A stretch of DNA of 64,000 nucleotides from Wohlfahrtiimonas chitiniclastica DSM 18708 (GTDB lineage: Bacteria; Pseudomonadota; Gammaproteobacteria; Cardiobacteriales; Wohlfahrtiimonadaceae), in the NCBI RefSeq assembly GCF_000375345.1, contig NZ_AQXD01000001.1, positions 877,059 through 941,058 on the forward strand, given 5' to 3'. Positions 55,884-64,000 of the stretch are shown here, one piece after another; positions within the stretch are counted from its first letter, which is position 1; each line of letters opens with the position of its first letter. Below the pieces are notes generated by a model that did not search any database, had not been told where the DNA came from, and saw only the letters and a list, made by a program, of their open reading frames with translations. The translations under genes were made by a program, and so were the position numbers.

Positions 55884-56939
55884 ATGATTATTCCTAAACA
55901 TCTTTCTACGCTTTTTAATATTGAATATCCCATCATTCAAGCGCCCATGGCGGGTGTTTCATCACCTGAATTGGTGGCGGCTGTTTCAAATGCCGGTGGC
56001 CTTGGCACGATTGCCGCAGGCTACTTATCTGCTGATGCCCTTCGCACGGAGATTGAAGCGGTGCGCGCACTCACAGATCGCCCTTTTATGGTCAATCTAT
56101 TTGTGCCCCATCGCACCTATGTGAGTCGCGAGCAAATGGATGATTTCATCCTCAAAGCCTCTGAACTCAACCCGAACATTAAAATCAATGAGGCCACAAA
56201 CCTCTACAATGAAAGCTTATGGGAAACGAGTGATTTAAGCCACATGGTGGATGTGATCATTGATTTAAATGTGCCGATTGTCAGCTTCACGTTTGGTGTG
56301 CCGGATGATGAAACTTTAGCGCGACTCCGTGAACACAATGTATTGATCGTTGGGAATGCCACCCATCTATTAGAAGGCTTTGTATGGATCGAAAAAGGTG
56401 CGGATGCCCTAATTTTACAAGGCAGTGAAGCTGGTGGACACCGTGCAACCTTCATTGGCGATCCACTTCGCGTGCAGCAGTCAGCCTTCACATTGTTACA
56501 GCAAGGACGCCGTGAATTGAACATCCCCCTCATCACATCCGGTGGTTATTTTGATTCCCAATCAATGGGGGCTGCCTTTTGTTTAGGCGCATCTGCCATT
56601 GCGGTGGGTACAGCTTTCATCACCACAGATGAGTCAAAAGCCTCTGAAGCTTATAAAGATGCCTTACTCAACAGTAATGAATTAGACAGCATTTTCACAC
56701 GTGATTTAAGCGGTTCATGGGCGCGTGCTGTGCGCACCGAAGGCTTAAAAGCCATTGAAGCGGCTGATTTACCACAATTGCCCTTCCCGGCGCATCGCTT
56801 TTTGATGAATGCACTCGTGGCACAAGATGAGCCTGAGAAATATCGCGCCATTTATGCCGGCATCAATGCACAATTTTGTGAACGTGCCGCTGCAGAGACT
56901 TTGATGCAGCGCTGGATCAATGAGTTGCAATGTCTATGA
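55884..56939 (+). CDS. Nitronate monooxygenase family protein
   Basis: A 351-residue FMN enzyme of the NMO/2-nitropropane dioxygenase family: QAPMAGVSSPELVAAVSNAGGLG binds FMN phosphate at the start (shown in part), and SEAGGHRA and SGGYFD are conserved active-site loops. It oxidises nitronates such as propionate 3-nitronate. AAGGA precedes the ATG. It overlaps the next gene by ten bases. Confidence 0.9.
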   Translation: MIIPKHLSTLFNIEYPIIQAPMAGVSSPELVAAVSNAGGLGTIAAGYLSADALRTEIEAVRALTDRPFMVNLFVPHRTYVSREQMDDFILKASELNPNIKINEATNLYNESLWETSDLSHMVDVIIDLNVPIVSFTFGVPDDETLARLREHNVLIVGNATHLLEGFVWIEKGADALILQGSEAGGHRATFIGDPLRVQQSAFTLLQQGRRELNIPLITSGGYFDSQSMGAAFCLGASAIAVGTAFITTDESKASEAYKDALLNSNELDSIFTRDLSGSWARAVRTEGLKAIEAADLPQLPFPAHRFLMNALVAQDEPEKYRAIYAGINAQFCERAAAETLMQRWINELQCL

Positions 56940-57670
56940 TGTTCGATCACATCGCCATTGAGCACGATATGCCAAATGCGCCCAAAGCTGCCATTTTATG
57001 GCTCAGTGGTTATGCCTCTGTGATGAAGAGCACAAAAGTCACAGCTTTAGCCGCATGGGCAAAGCAAAATGATGTTGAGCTCATGCGCTTTGACTATTCA
57101 GGACTTGGGGAAAGTGGCGGTGATTTTGCTAAAGGCAATCTCACCACATGGCTCAATGAAGCACGGTATTGTTATGATCAAGTGCGCCATCGTCCGGTGT
57201 ACATCATCGGATCATCGATGGGCGCATGGCTTGCGCTTCGTTTAGCACTCGAGTTACAAGGCAGTGATCAAACGCCCGATGGTTTATTGCTCCTTGCGCC
57301 AGCGGTTGATTTCACTCATGAATTATTGCTCAAAGCCTTAACGGCTGAGCAACTTGTCCACTTTAAAACAAAAGGCGTACTTGAATTGCCTTCACGCTAT
57401 GATGAAGCGCCGCTGAAGGTGTATCATCAATTTGTTGAAGATGCCGCAAAGCACCGCTTATTAACGCATCCTCAAACCTTAACTGTGCCAACCACCATCA
57501 TTCATGGTCAGCAAGATCAAGACATTCCCATCAGCTTAATGGAAAAAGCGGCGCAACATTTAAGCATCACAAATGTCATCACCGTGCCTGATGGCGGACA
57601 TCGCTTGTCGCGTGATCAAGATATCGCATTGATTTTAAAAACAGTCGCCGCCATCATCAAAAATGAATAA
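56930..57670 (+). CDS. Alpha/beta hydrolase
   Basis: A 246-residue serine hydrolase. The nucleophile elbow is GSSMGAW; GQQDQDIP supplies the acidic residue and DGGHRLSRD the histidine. LSGYASVMKSTK and FDYSGLGESGG form the oxyanion region, a pattern seen in the ABHD10-like group of small esterases/thioesterases. It overlaps the preceding gene and has its own weak binding site. Confidence 0.85.
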   Translation: MSMMFDHIAIEHDMPNAPKAAILWLSGYASVMKSTKVTALAAWAKQNDVELMRFDYSGLGESGGDFAKGNLTTWLNEARYCYDQVRHRPVYIIGSSMGAWLALRLALELQGSDQTPDGLLLLAPAVDFTHELLLKALTAEQLVHFKTKGVLELPSRYDEAPLKVYHQFVEDAAKHRLLTHPQTLTVPTTIIHGQQDQDIPISLMEKAAQHLSITNVITVPDGGHRLSRDQDIALILKTVAAIIKNE

Positions 57671-57675
57671 GCCTA

Positions 57676-57702
57676 TTGTTTCCCATAAAAATTGGCTATA
57701 AT
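57676..57702 (+). promoter_or_regulatory. Promoter of the BI-1 family gene
   Basis: A perfect TATAAT (57697-57702) has TTGTTT 15 bp or TATTGT 17 bp upstream. It is 31 bases before the start codon and just after the hydrolase stop. Confidence 0.55.
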
Positions 57703-57732
57703 CCACTCAGTTTATATTATTTAGGAGGGTCT

Positions 57733-58434
57733 ATGAACTCACACTATCAGCAAAACTCCGAGGTTTTTTCTGGCAGCAATGCCCTTGCATCGAACAAAGT
57801 GATTCGTCAAGCCTATGCATTGGTTGGGATCTCTTTATTGCCCACCGCACTTGGTGTATGGCTCGGTTATATGAGCAATGGTTTATTGATGCGCATCGCA
57901 GGCAATAGCCCAATCATGTACTTTGTGGGCGTGATGGCAATTTTCTACGGTTTGATCTTCATGATCGAGAAAAACCGTAGAAACAGTACAGGCCTTGCGT
58001 TGATGTTTGTCTTTACCCTATTGATGGGTTTAATGCTGCAACCGCTCCTTGCGATGGTGAGCAACATGAACAACGGCATGAGCCTGATCAGCACAGCCGT
58101 TTTTGGCACAGCTGCCATCTTTGTGGGCTTGGCTTTCATTGGCAATAACGCCAGCAAAGATTACTCTTTCCTAGGTCGTTATGTGGGCATTTTGTTCATC
58201 GTATTGATGATCACCATTGTGCTTAACTACTTCTTCTTGAAGATGCCAATGATGTCTTTATTTGTCTCTTTTGCTGTGATCGCATTTTCATCCATGATCA
58301 TTGTGTACCGCATCAACATGGCGGCGCGCGGCGGTGAAGACAGCTACATCTCTTTAGCATTAGACATCTACATCTCCTTGTATAACATCTTCACAAGCTT
58401 GTTGAGAATCTTAGCGATTTTCAATGATGACTAA
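57733..58434 (+). CDS. Bax inhibitor-1/YccA family membrane protein
   Basis: A 233-residue inner-membrane protein with seven helices and the BI-1 ending ALDIYISLYNIFTSLLRILA. E. coli YccA inhibits the FtsH protease; the family may also be a pH-gated calcium leak. ATG 57733 follows AGGAGGG at good spacing; the longer frame from 57676 spans the promoter. It has its own terminator. Confidence 0.93.
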   Translation: MNSHYQQNSEVFSGSNALASNKVIRQAYALVGISLLPTALGVWLGYMSNGLLMRIAGNSPIMYFVGVMAIFYGLIFMIEKNRRNSTGLALMFVFTLLMGLMLQPLLAMVSNMNNGMSLISTAVFGTAAIFVGLAFIGNNASKDYSFLGRYVGILFIVLMITIVLNYFFLKMPMMSLFVSFAVIAFSSMIIVYRINMAARGGEDSYISLALDIYISLYNIFTSLLRILAIFNDD

Positions 58435-58448
58435 ATCATCACCTCAAG

Positions 58449-58474
58449 AAAAGCCCAGTTCCCTGGGCTTTTTT
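58449..58474. terminator. Bidirectional terminator after the BI-1 gene
   Basis: A 10-bp stem AAAAGCCCAG/CTGGGCTTTT with a TTCC loop and a T tract sits between the convergent BI-1 and NadE-like genes. Confidence 0.9.
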
Positions 58475-58482
58475 CATGCCAA

Positions 58483-60099
58483 TCACAAAGTTTCAATATC
58501 AATGCTGCCCCAATCCACCACTGTGGGAAAGAGCCAATCATTTTGAAAAGAACGGTTCGATAATTTCGGGCTAAATCCTGCTTGCACGCGGTTCAGCTCC
58601 TCATGATGCAAGCGGCGAATCAAGGTTGCCACCAGCTCAGGATTACTGACATGTTCCATGATCTCTTTAACCGATTGATTGCCCTCCATATAGGATCGTA
58701 AAATGTCATCAATTTCACTGATTTTGGTTTCACGACCATGATTGACAAAATGCTTTTGCAGCGTCGCATTCTTTGCTCGCTCAATCAAACTGACGGGGAA
58801 AATCGCCCGTTCATTTGAAGCATTTAATAACTCCGCAAGCTCCACAAGTTGGGATTGATACACATCCGTCAACGGCATAAAGCCCGTCAATGCAAAACTC
58901 GCAATATTATCTTTAATGCCAAGGGCAATTTGTGTTTTATCAATACTGCTCACAGGCCAAGCACCTAAGAGCTCTGCCACTGAGATAAAAATGGTGGATT
59001 TAAAGCGATCATACGTGCCCATTTTCCAACGTTCATCCAGCAATTGCTCGCCTTGACTGATGAAACCATCGATGATCTCATTTTCTAAATTCCAGCTGTA
59101 AAGTTTAACGCCAAGCGGCGTCATGAAATTTTGAATGTGCTCTTTAAGATAAGGTGAATCCCAGCGCGACTGTACCCATAAACCAGCCACACGCTCCTTA
59201 CCTAATGCCTTCATGGCAATGAATAAAATCAGTTGTGAGTTTAAGCTACCATCCATCAAAATGAGCGCCTTTTTGTGGGGCGTTGTGGTGATGAATTCTT
59301 GCATCACAAATTTAATCGCCCAATATAAATGCTTTAAATATGTGGTGGTGCGATACTCAGGCTGAGGATTCTCGCTTTGCAATTGATTCATCGAAGTGAC
59401 GCGCTGATCCTCATCAAAATGGCGCAGCGTTAATAGATTGATCCCTTCAGCATTGATCAATGCTGAGCATCCCTCTAACAATAAGCTGTTAGAGACCCCC
59501 ACATGATTGACATACACAATTGGCATTGAGCGCGTATTGGCCAAATGACAAAGATACACCGCCCGCGATAAACTGAGCTCATGGGACCATAAAAACGCCG
59601 CAGAACAACACAATACATCACACTCCGGCAAGCGTTCTTCATGAAACAACTCTTCAGAGATGATGACGCCAATTTTAATGCCGCGGATCTCTATCACCGT
59701 TTTATCGGTGCCTGCTGTAAAATAACGGTGCTCCATATAGAGCTCTAAATTCGGAATCACAGTTTTGCGATGGTTCCCTATGATCTGCCCACCACTTAAA
59801 ATGCCAACGCTGCTGTAAACCCCTGCGGCTCCGCGCTCAGGATAACCCACTAAAGCAATCACATGTGCAGGCACATATTTAGCAATGTCTATTAAGGCTT
59901 CATGGCAAGTTTTTAAGAATTGTGTTTTTAAAAAAAAGTCATCGGCGCCATAGCCTGATAATGACAATTCAGGAAAAACAATTAACTCAGCCCCTTCACT
60001 GACCGCGCGCTCAATGCGCTCAATGATGATCTGCCGATTGCGTGCCACATCGCCGCCGCGACTATTGATTTGCTCAATTGCAATCTGTAAGTTATACAT
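58483..60099 (-). CDS. Degenerate glutamine-dependent NAD synthetase homologue (predicted pseudoenzyme)
   Basis: A complete 538-residue open frame with the two domains of glutamine-dependent NadE: a nitrilase-like glutaminase (about 1-245) and a synthetase (about 265-500). The glutaminase keeps Glu44 (FPELSLSGY) and Lys112, but the nucleophile cysteine of the usual ICED motif is serine (IISEE, Ser148). The pyrophosphate loop, normally SGGIDS, reads DGSLNS (283-288), and the usual TTGNKSE reads VSSIDKTQ. Both activities are therefore probably lost. GGAGG lies upstream. The frame is intact, so a binding or regulatory role is more likely than decay, though recent loss is possible. Confidence 0.8.
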   Translation of the reverse strand: MYNLQIAIEQINSRGGDVARNRQIIIERIERAVSEGAELIVFPELSLSGYGADDFFLKTQFLKTCHEALIDIAKYVPAHVIALVGYPERGAAGVYSSVGILSGGQIIGNHRKTVIPNLELYMEHRYFTAGTDKTVIEIRGIKIGVIISEELFHEERLPECDVLCCSAAFLWSHELSLSRAVYLCHLANTRSMPIVYVNHVGVSNSLLLEGCSALINAEGINLLTLRHFDEDQRVTSMNQLQSENPQPEYRTTTYLKHLYWAIKFVMQEFITTTPHKKALILMDGSLNSQLILFIAMKALGKERVAGLWVQSRWDSPYLKEHIQNFMTPLGVKLYSWNLENEIIDGFISQGEQLLDERWKMGTYDRFKSTIFISVAELLGAWPVSSIDKTQIALGIKDNIASFALTGFMPLTDVYQSQLVELAELLNASNERAIFPVSLIERAKNATLQKHFVNHGRETKISEIDDILRSYMEGNQSVKEIMEHVSNPELVATLIRRLHHEELNRVQAGFSPKLSNRSFQNDWLFPTVVDWGSIDIETL

Positions 60100-60244
60100 C
60101 TGGCAACGCCTCCATATTCTTAATTTTTATTTGTTCTCAATAGTAGCACTTCGCCACACACTGCTAATGCTATTTATTATCCAATTGACACTTTTTTAGT
60201 TACAATGGCAGCCGTTCATTATTCGACCAAAGGTATCTCTATCA

Positions 60245-61909
60245 ATGCTTGTTGAATTAACCATCGAAAACTTAGCCATCATTGACAACTTATCATTAGA
60301 ATTCGACCAGGGGCTCTCTGTCATCAGCGGTGAAACGGGCGCTGGTAAGTCCATCACTGTCGATGCGCTCAGTTATATTTTAGGCGGTAAAGTCGATCAT
60401 AATATGATCAGCCACGACAAAACCCAATGTAATCTTGTCGCGCATTTTGATGTCTCAAACATTCCAAAAGCCCGTACATGGTTAAAAGAACAATCCATTG
60501 AATCCACAGAAGGTGAATGCATCATTCGCCGCGTCATCAATAAAGAGGGGCGCTCTAAAAACTACATCAATGGTCAATCGATGCCGCTGCACGCTTTAAA
60601 GAGCTTAGGCGAAATGCTGATCGACATTCATGGGCAACATGCGCATCAATCCTTAGTCAAGGATACTCATCAACGCGAATTGCTCGATCAATATGCCGAG
60701 ACAGAAATAGAACTCCTAGAAATTGCGCGCCTCGCTAAAGAGATCAAACTGCGCACAGAGCAACTTGAACGTCTCAAAAATCAAGATGATTCGATGCGTG
60801 AACGCGTGGAATTTTTAAATTTTCAACTGCAAGAATTTAAAAACATTGCCCCAAAAGAAGGCGAATGGGAGAGCATTGTCGAGCAGCACAATGAGGTGAG
60901 TCATGCAGAAGAGTTTCAAGAAGGCATTCAGCTTTCCTTAGGCTATTTAGATGATGAACGCGGCGTTTTAACTTTACTCAATAAAGTGAGCGCCCAATTG
61001 ACAGCGCTTGCCAAATTAGATCAAAAATTCCAAACCTATGCGGACATGATCAATGAAGCAGAGATTTTGTGCTCTGAAGTCACTAATGATCTCAATCGTT
61101 TAGATGGCATTGAGGTGGATGAAAAAACCATTTTACGCTTAGAATCCCGCATGCGTGAGCTCAATGATTTAGCGCGTAAACATCGCGTGGAGCCTGAGGA
61201 TTTATTGAAAAAGCAGGCAGAAATTGAAGATGAAATCAACTCACAATTTTTATCTGAAGATGCCATCATCGATCTAGAAAATGAGCTCAAAGCCGAACAA
61301 GAAAAATGGCAAGCGGTTGCCCATCGCATCACTCAATTGCGCATCAATGCCATTGAATCTCTCAACCCTGAGATCACCGCGGCGATGCAAGGGTTATCCA
61401 TGGTCGGCGGCGCCTTTGACATTCGCCTGCTGCCCGAAAAGCCCTACAGCAGCCACGGACAAGAGCGTGTGGAGTTTTATGTGCGTTCCAATCCCGGCAT
61501 GCCGTTTTATCCCCTTGGCAAAGTGGCATCGGGCGGTGAACTTGCGCGCATCAGCTTGGCGATCTCTGTCATTTTAAGTATGAAGTCTTCCCTGCCAACG
61601 CTCATTTTCGATGAAGTGGATACAGGCGTGGGCGGCGCGGTGGCTGAGATCATCGGCAAGCATCTGCAAGAGCTCAGCAAAGGGCGCCAAGTCTTTTGTG
61701 TGACGCATTTGCCGCAAGTGGCGAGCTTTGGGCATCATCATTTTGCAGTGTCAAAATCCAAATCAAAAGATCATACGGAAACAGAGATCAAAAAGCTGTC
61801 AAACGATGAGCGCATCCATGAGATTGCCCGCATGCTCGGCGGCGTTAAACTCACAGAAGCCACCTTTAATCATGCGCGCGAAATGCTCAGCGCAAGCCAC
61901 AGTGAATGA
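60245..61909 (+). CDS. recN: DNA repair protein RecN
   Basis: A 554-residue SMC-like ATPase for double-strand break repair: Walker A GETGAGKS (29-36), a long coiled coil (about 165-370), signature SGGELARISLAI and Walker B TLIFDEVDTGVGG. In E. coli it is under strong LexA control; no CTG-N10-CAG LexA box is visible upstream here, so its control may differ. It overlaps the next gene by four bases (ATGA). Confidence 0.96.
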   Translation: MLVELTIENLAIIDNLSLEFDQGLSVISGETGAGKSITVDALSYILGGKVDHNMISHDKTQCNLVAHFDVSNIPKARTWLKEQSIESTEGECIIRRVINKEGRSKNYINGQSMPLHALKSLGEMLIDIHGQHAHQSLVKDTHQRELLDQYAETEIELLEIARLAKEIKLRTEQLERLKNQDDSMRERVEFLNFQLQEFKNIAPKEGEWESIVEQHNEVSHAEEFQEGIQLSLGYLDDERGVLTLLNKVSAQLTALAKLDQKFQTYADMINEAEILCSEVTNDLNRLDGIEVDEKTILRLESRMRELNDLARKHRVEPEDLLKKQAEIEDEINSQFLSEDAIIDLENELKAEQEKWQAVAHRITQLRINAIESLNPEITAAMQGLSMVGGAFDIRLLPEKPYSSHGQERVEFYVRSNPGMPFYPLGKVASGGELARISLAISVILSMKSSLPTLIFDEVDTGVGGAVAEIIGKHLQELSKGRQVFCVTHLPQVASFGHHHFAVSKSKSKDHTETEIKKLSNDERIHEIARMLGGVKLTEATFNHAREMLSASHSE

Positions 61910-62589
61910 TCATGCGCATTAAATTAATTGTCACCTTTGCCATGTGCACCGTTGTCATTGTGGCAGCGGGCACAGCGATCTATTTTAAAGATCGCCTTCG
62001 CCTCATCCCAAGCTTTTTTGAGCGCGGTACAGAGGCGCCGCTTGAGCAAACGCAACCGACCATTGATTTAGCCACGCGCGCCCACGAAGCCTATGAATAT
62101 GCCAAAGCCCACAATATGGATACGGATCATGCCATATTGATCGATTTTGCGCGCCATTCTGGTAAAGATCGCTTTTTTGTGTGGAATTTTAAAACACAAT
62201 CACCAGAGATCAAAAGCATCGTTGCCCATGGTTATGGCAATGTGGGCTTTGAGAGTGATCATCAAAACATTGTCTTTAGCAATCAACCGAATAGCTATGC
62301 ATCTTCTCTCGGTAAATATCGCGTGGGCATCCGCGCACCGAGCAAATGGGGGATTGGCATTCACTACAAACTCCATGGACTAGAAGCGAGTAACAGCAAT
62401 GCCTTTAAGCGTTACATTGTGCTCCACTCTTTTAAGATGATTCCGAATGAAGAGACTTTCCCAAACCATTTGCCTTTAGGATTCAGTCAAGGCTGCCCGG
62501 TTGTGGATGATGAGACAATGCGCAAAGTGGACAAGCTTTTACAAACCAAGAAAAAGCCTGTCCTGCTTTGGGCGTATTATGGCGAGTGA
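61906..62589 (+). CDS. YkuD_2-type murein L,D-transpeptidase-like protein
   Basis: A 227-residue membrane-anchored or secreted protein (hydrophobic segment about 7-25) of the 'murein L,D-transpeptidase catalytic domain' family. Conserved AHGYGNVGF, SSLGKYRVG, LHGLEASNSNAFKRYIVLHS (in part) and the catalytic FSQGCPVV (Cys197) are clear. It should act on periplasmic peptidoglycan. It starts within the recN stop (ATGA), an unusual partner. Confidence 0.87.
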   Translation: MIMRIKLIVTFAMCTVVIVAAGTAIYFKDRLRLIPSFFERGTEAPLEQTQPTIDLATRAHEAYEYAKAHNMDTDHAILIDFARHSGKDRFFVWNFKTQSPEIKSIVAHGYGNVGFESDHQNIVFSNQPNSYASSLGKYRVGIRAPSKWGIGIHYKLHGLEASNSNAFKRYIVLHSFKMIPNEETFPNHLPLGFSQGCPVVDDETMRKVDKLLQTKKKPVLLWAYYGE

Positions 62590-62598
62590 CTTAACAAA

Positions 62599-63081
62599 TT
62601 AATTTTTCTTAAAAATTTCAATAAGATAATTAGCTTTGATATCTTGTAATGCTTCAATAAAACCACGATACAAATATTGATCATTTTTCAGTGTTTGGTG
62701 TGTACGATTGATCAATGCTAAACGTTGATCAGATAATTCTTTCACTTCTGCACGGATATCTTCAATAATATCTGATTCGATTTGATTAAAACTAATGCAA
62801 AATTCAGGGGCATGCATCGATGAATGATCAAGCTCCACAGCTGACTCTCTTTCCGGCATTTCAACTTCATTCATATAAGCAGCCATTTGTGGATCTTCAT
62901 CCATCATTTTCTCTAGTCTAGCCTTTGCCTTACCGACACGCATACCAAACTCAATCATTTTTGCTTCTCTATGCAATTCAAGCTTGTAACTCGCTAACAA
63001 TTCTTGCTTGCGCAATTTTTGATCAACATTATCCGACATCTTTTTTATATTTTCATTGATGTTTCGTAAAAAATTTATCAT
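62599..63081 (-). CDS. Helical hypothetical protein next to the CRISPR array
   Basis: A 160-residue, highly charged and mostly helical cytoplasmic protein (coiled-coil-like about 15-65 and 110-145). It has one cysteine and no recognised domain. AAGGGA precedes ATG 63081. Base composition is more AT-rich than in the recN region. It could belong to a mobile or defence-associated island, but nothing in its sequence shows this. Confidence 0.6.
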   Translation of the reverse strand: MINFLRNINENIKKMSDNVDQKLRKQELLASYKLELHREAKMIEFGMRVGKAKARLEKMMDEDPQMAAYMNEVEMPERESAVELDHSSMHAPEFCISFNQIESDIIEDIRAEVKELSDQRLALINRTHQTLKNDQYLYRGFIEALQDIKANYLIEIFKKN

Positions 63082-63111
63082 TATTCCCTTCCTAATTATA
63101 TGAATGCACAA

Positions 63112-63444
63112 CTATTGGCACTTAATCATATTCTTTTTTTGCATGGATTTAAATTGTTGAGGACCTAAAATCTTCAATTCTCGCATTAACTCTGGCTTAT
63201 CTAATGGCGTACCTGACATCAATAAATTTAATTCTGCGGTATAAATATAATGGTTTAAGGCTTCGATATAAGCACGTTTGTCGATATACTTCCAATGTCC
63301 ACGATCGTTATAATATGCATTTTTACCTTTTTGCTGACAATAATCATTCGCCTCAATCATCGCTGATGCAATGATTAACTCATTTGCTTGCCCAATGGAA
63401 AACGCCCCGAATACCAATCCTAATAAAATCTTTTTTTTCATCAT
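63112..63444 (-). CDS. Small secreted hypothetical protein next to the CRISPR array
   Basis: A 110-residue protein with a signal peptide (MMKKKILLGLVFG ... GQA-NE, cleavage near 22) and a mature part with two cysteines. AGGAAAAATA lies before the ATG pair at 63444/63441. Codon use is AT-rich. It is in tandem with the preceding gene (30 bases) and about 90 bases from the CRISPR trailer. No family recognised. Confidence 0.6.
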   Translation of the reverse strand: MMKKKILLGLVFGAFSIGQANELIIASAMIEANDYCQQKGKNAYYNDRGHWKYIDKRAYIEALNHYIYTAELNLLMSGTPLDKPELMRELKILGPQQFKSMQKKNMIKCQ

Positions 63445-63531
63445 TATTTTTCCTATTGTTATTTGATTCTTTTTTGTGATCCTTAAAATCGTAACACAAT
63501 CAATATTCAAGCACTAGATGAGTCTTATGAA

Positions 63532-64000
63532 ATTCTAAGCTGCCTATGCGGCAGTGAACTATTCAGCTACTCTTCAGCGTCCGTTCGTCACTTTCTAAGC
63601 TGCCTGTGCGGCAGTGAACAAACATAAGTTTGATCAATGGCTTCTTTGTTTTTTCTAAGCTGCCTGTGCGGCAGTGAACAAACATAAGTTTGATCAATGG
63701 CTTCTTTGTTTTTTCTAAGCTGCCTGTGCGGCAGTGAACGATTTGTAAGCGCCTTTTTTTTTATGTTTTTTTTCTAAGCTGCCTGTGCGGCAGTGAACGA
63801 TTTGTAAGCGCCTTTTTTTTTATGTTTTTTTTCTAAGCTGCCTGTGCGGCAGTGAACTGATAAAGATCGCGGAGATCAAATTGGAGTCATTTCTAAGCTG
63901 CCTGTGCGGCAGTGAACTGGTTAGAGTGGGGAATGTTGGAAAGCCACAGTTTCTAAGCTGCCTGTGCGGCAGTGAACAGAACACAATGACGGTCTACGCG
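63532..64000 (-). CRISPR. Type I-F CRISPR array, trailer end (array continues beyond the window)
   Basis: Eight 28-bp repeats start at 63532, 63592, 63652, 63712, 63771, 63830, 63890 and 63950. The core is CTGCC-TGTGC-GGCAG; read on the minus strand, the repeat is the I-F type beginning GTTCACTGCCG and ending in AGAAA. Spacers are 32 bp except two of 31 bp; the eighth is cut by the window. The repeat at 63532 differs at two positions (A at position 1, A for G in the loop), which marks the trailer end. Leader and newer spacers should lie to the right. No cas gene is in the window. Spacers 2 and 3 are identical, as are 4 and 5. Confidence 0.97.

Noticed and set aside
60185..60206. TTGACA plus TACAAT as a recN promoter
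   Set aside because: The spacing is only 10 bp, too short for sigma-70.
62599..63444. The two genes beside the CRISPR array as cas or anti-CRISPR genes
   Set aside because: They show no Cas motifs; one has a signal peptide, which does not fit a cytoplasmic CRISPR role. Position alone is not enough.

Overview
This window reads as ordinary chromosome of a gammaproteobacterium with moderate GC. It carries LPS genes (kdsA), Bam machinery (bamE), the E. coli-like neighbourhoods rhlB<>trxA, artPIQM, xerD-dsbC and rsxB-nth, and a type I-F CRISPR repeat. Gene content and several divergent family members would fit the Cardiobacteriales/Ignatzschineria-Wohlfahrtiimonas side of the class, but that placement is a guess. 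No rRNA, tRNA, transposase or prophage gene was recognised.

Layout. 1-7400: partial rhlB diverging from trxA, then tpx and prfB (with its programmed +1 frameshift), two small membrane proteins plus RNase D on the minus strand, then bamE-mgsA-kdsA-maf-TPR on the plus strand. 7400-11900: a minus-strand run artP-I-Q-M-xerD-dsbC. 12000-22400: a P-loop ATPase, a DUF498 protein, corA, a Fur-type promoter driving feoABC, an OsmC protein, apaH, a secreted TPR protein, ygfB, a LysE exporter and a lone cobT. 22400-33500: a long minus-strand block with an FMN reductase, metY behind a long structured leader, pncB-nadE-hemW (NAD salvage plus a haem chaperone), yqaA, mscL and sbcDC. 33700-36900: a dctPQM TRAP transporter. 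36900-38600: tehB-like methyltransferase and a di-haem peroxidase. 38700-43800: serS, ferredoxin, L,D-transpeptidase, tyrS, fdxA, rsgA. 43800-48000: potGHI without a potF, followed by an unknown secreted protein. 48100-58400: comEA and a pseudopilin, perM, small secreted proteins, rsxB-nth-lipB-lipA, a CDF transporter, tatD, nitronate monooxygenase, a hydrolase and a BI-1 protein. 58480-62600: a NAD-synthetase-like protein, recN and a YkuD_2 protein. 62600-64000: two AT-rich orphan genes and the trailer end of a I-F CRISPR array that runs off the window.

The observations most worth a second look are: (1) a metY leader with an 18-bp stem, an intrinsic terminator and alternative pairings that look like an attenuator, matching no riboswitch I know; (2) a full-length glutamine-dependent NAD-synthetase homologue in which both catalytic centres are lost, in a genome that also has an intact NadE; (3) a perfect palindrome fitting the NadR operator consensus upstream of pncB-nadE; (4) two tandem spacer duplications in the CRISPR array. 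Nothing in the window is a clear, complete, previously undescribed system. The metY leader and the NadE pseudoenzyme are the best candidates for new biology.
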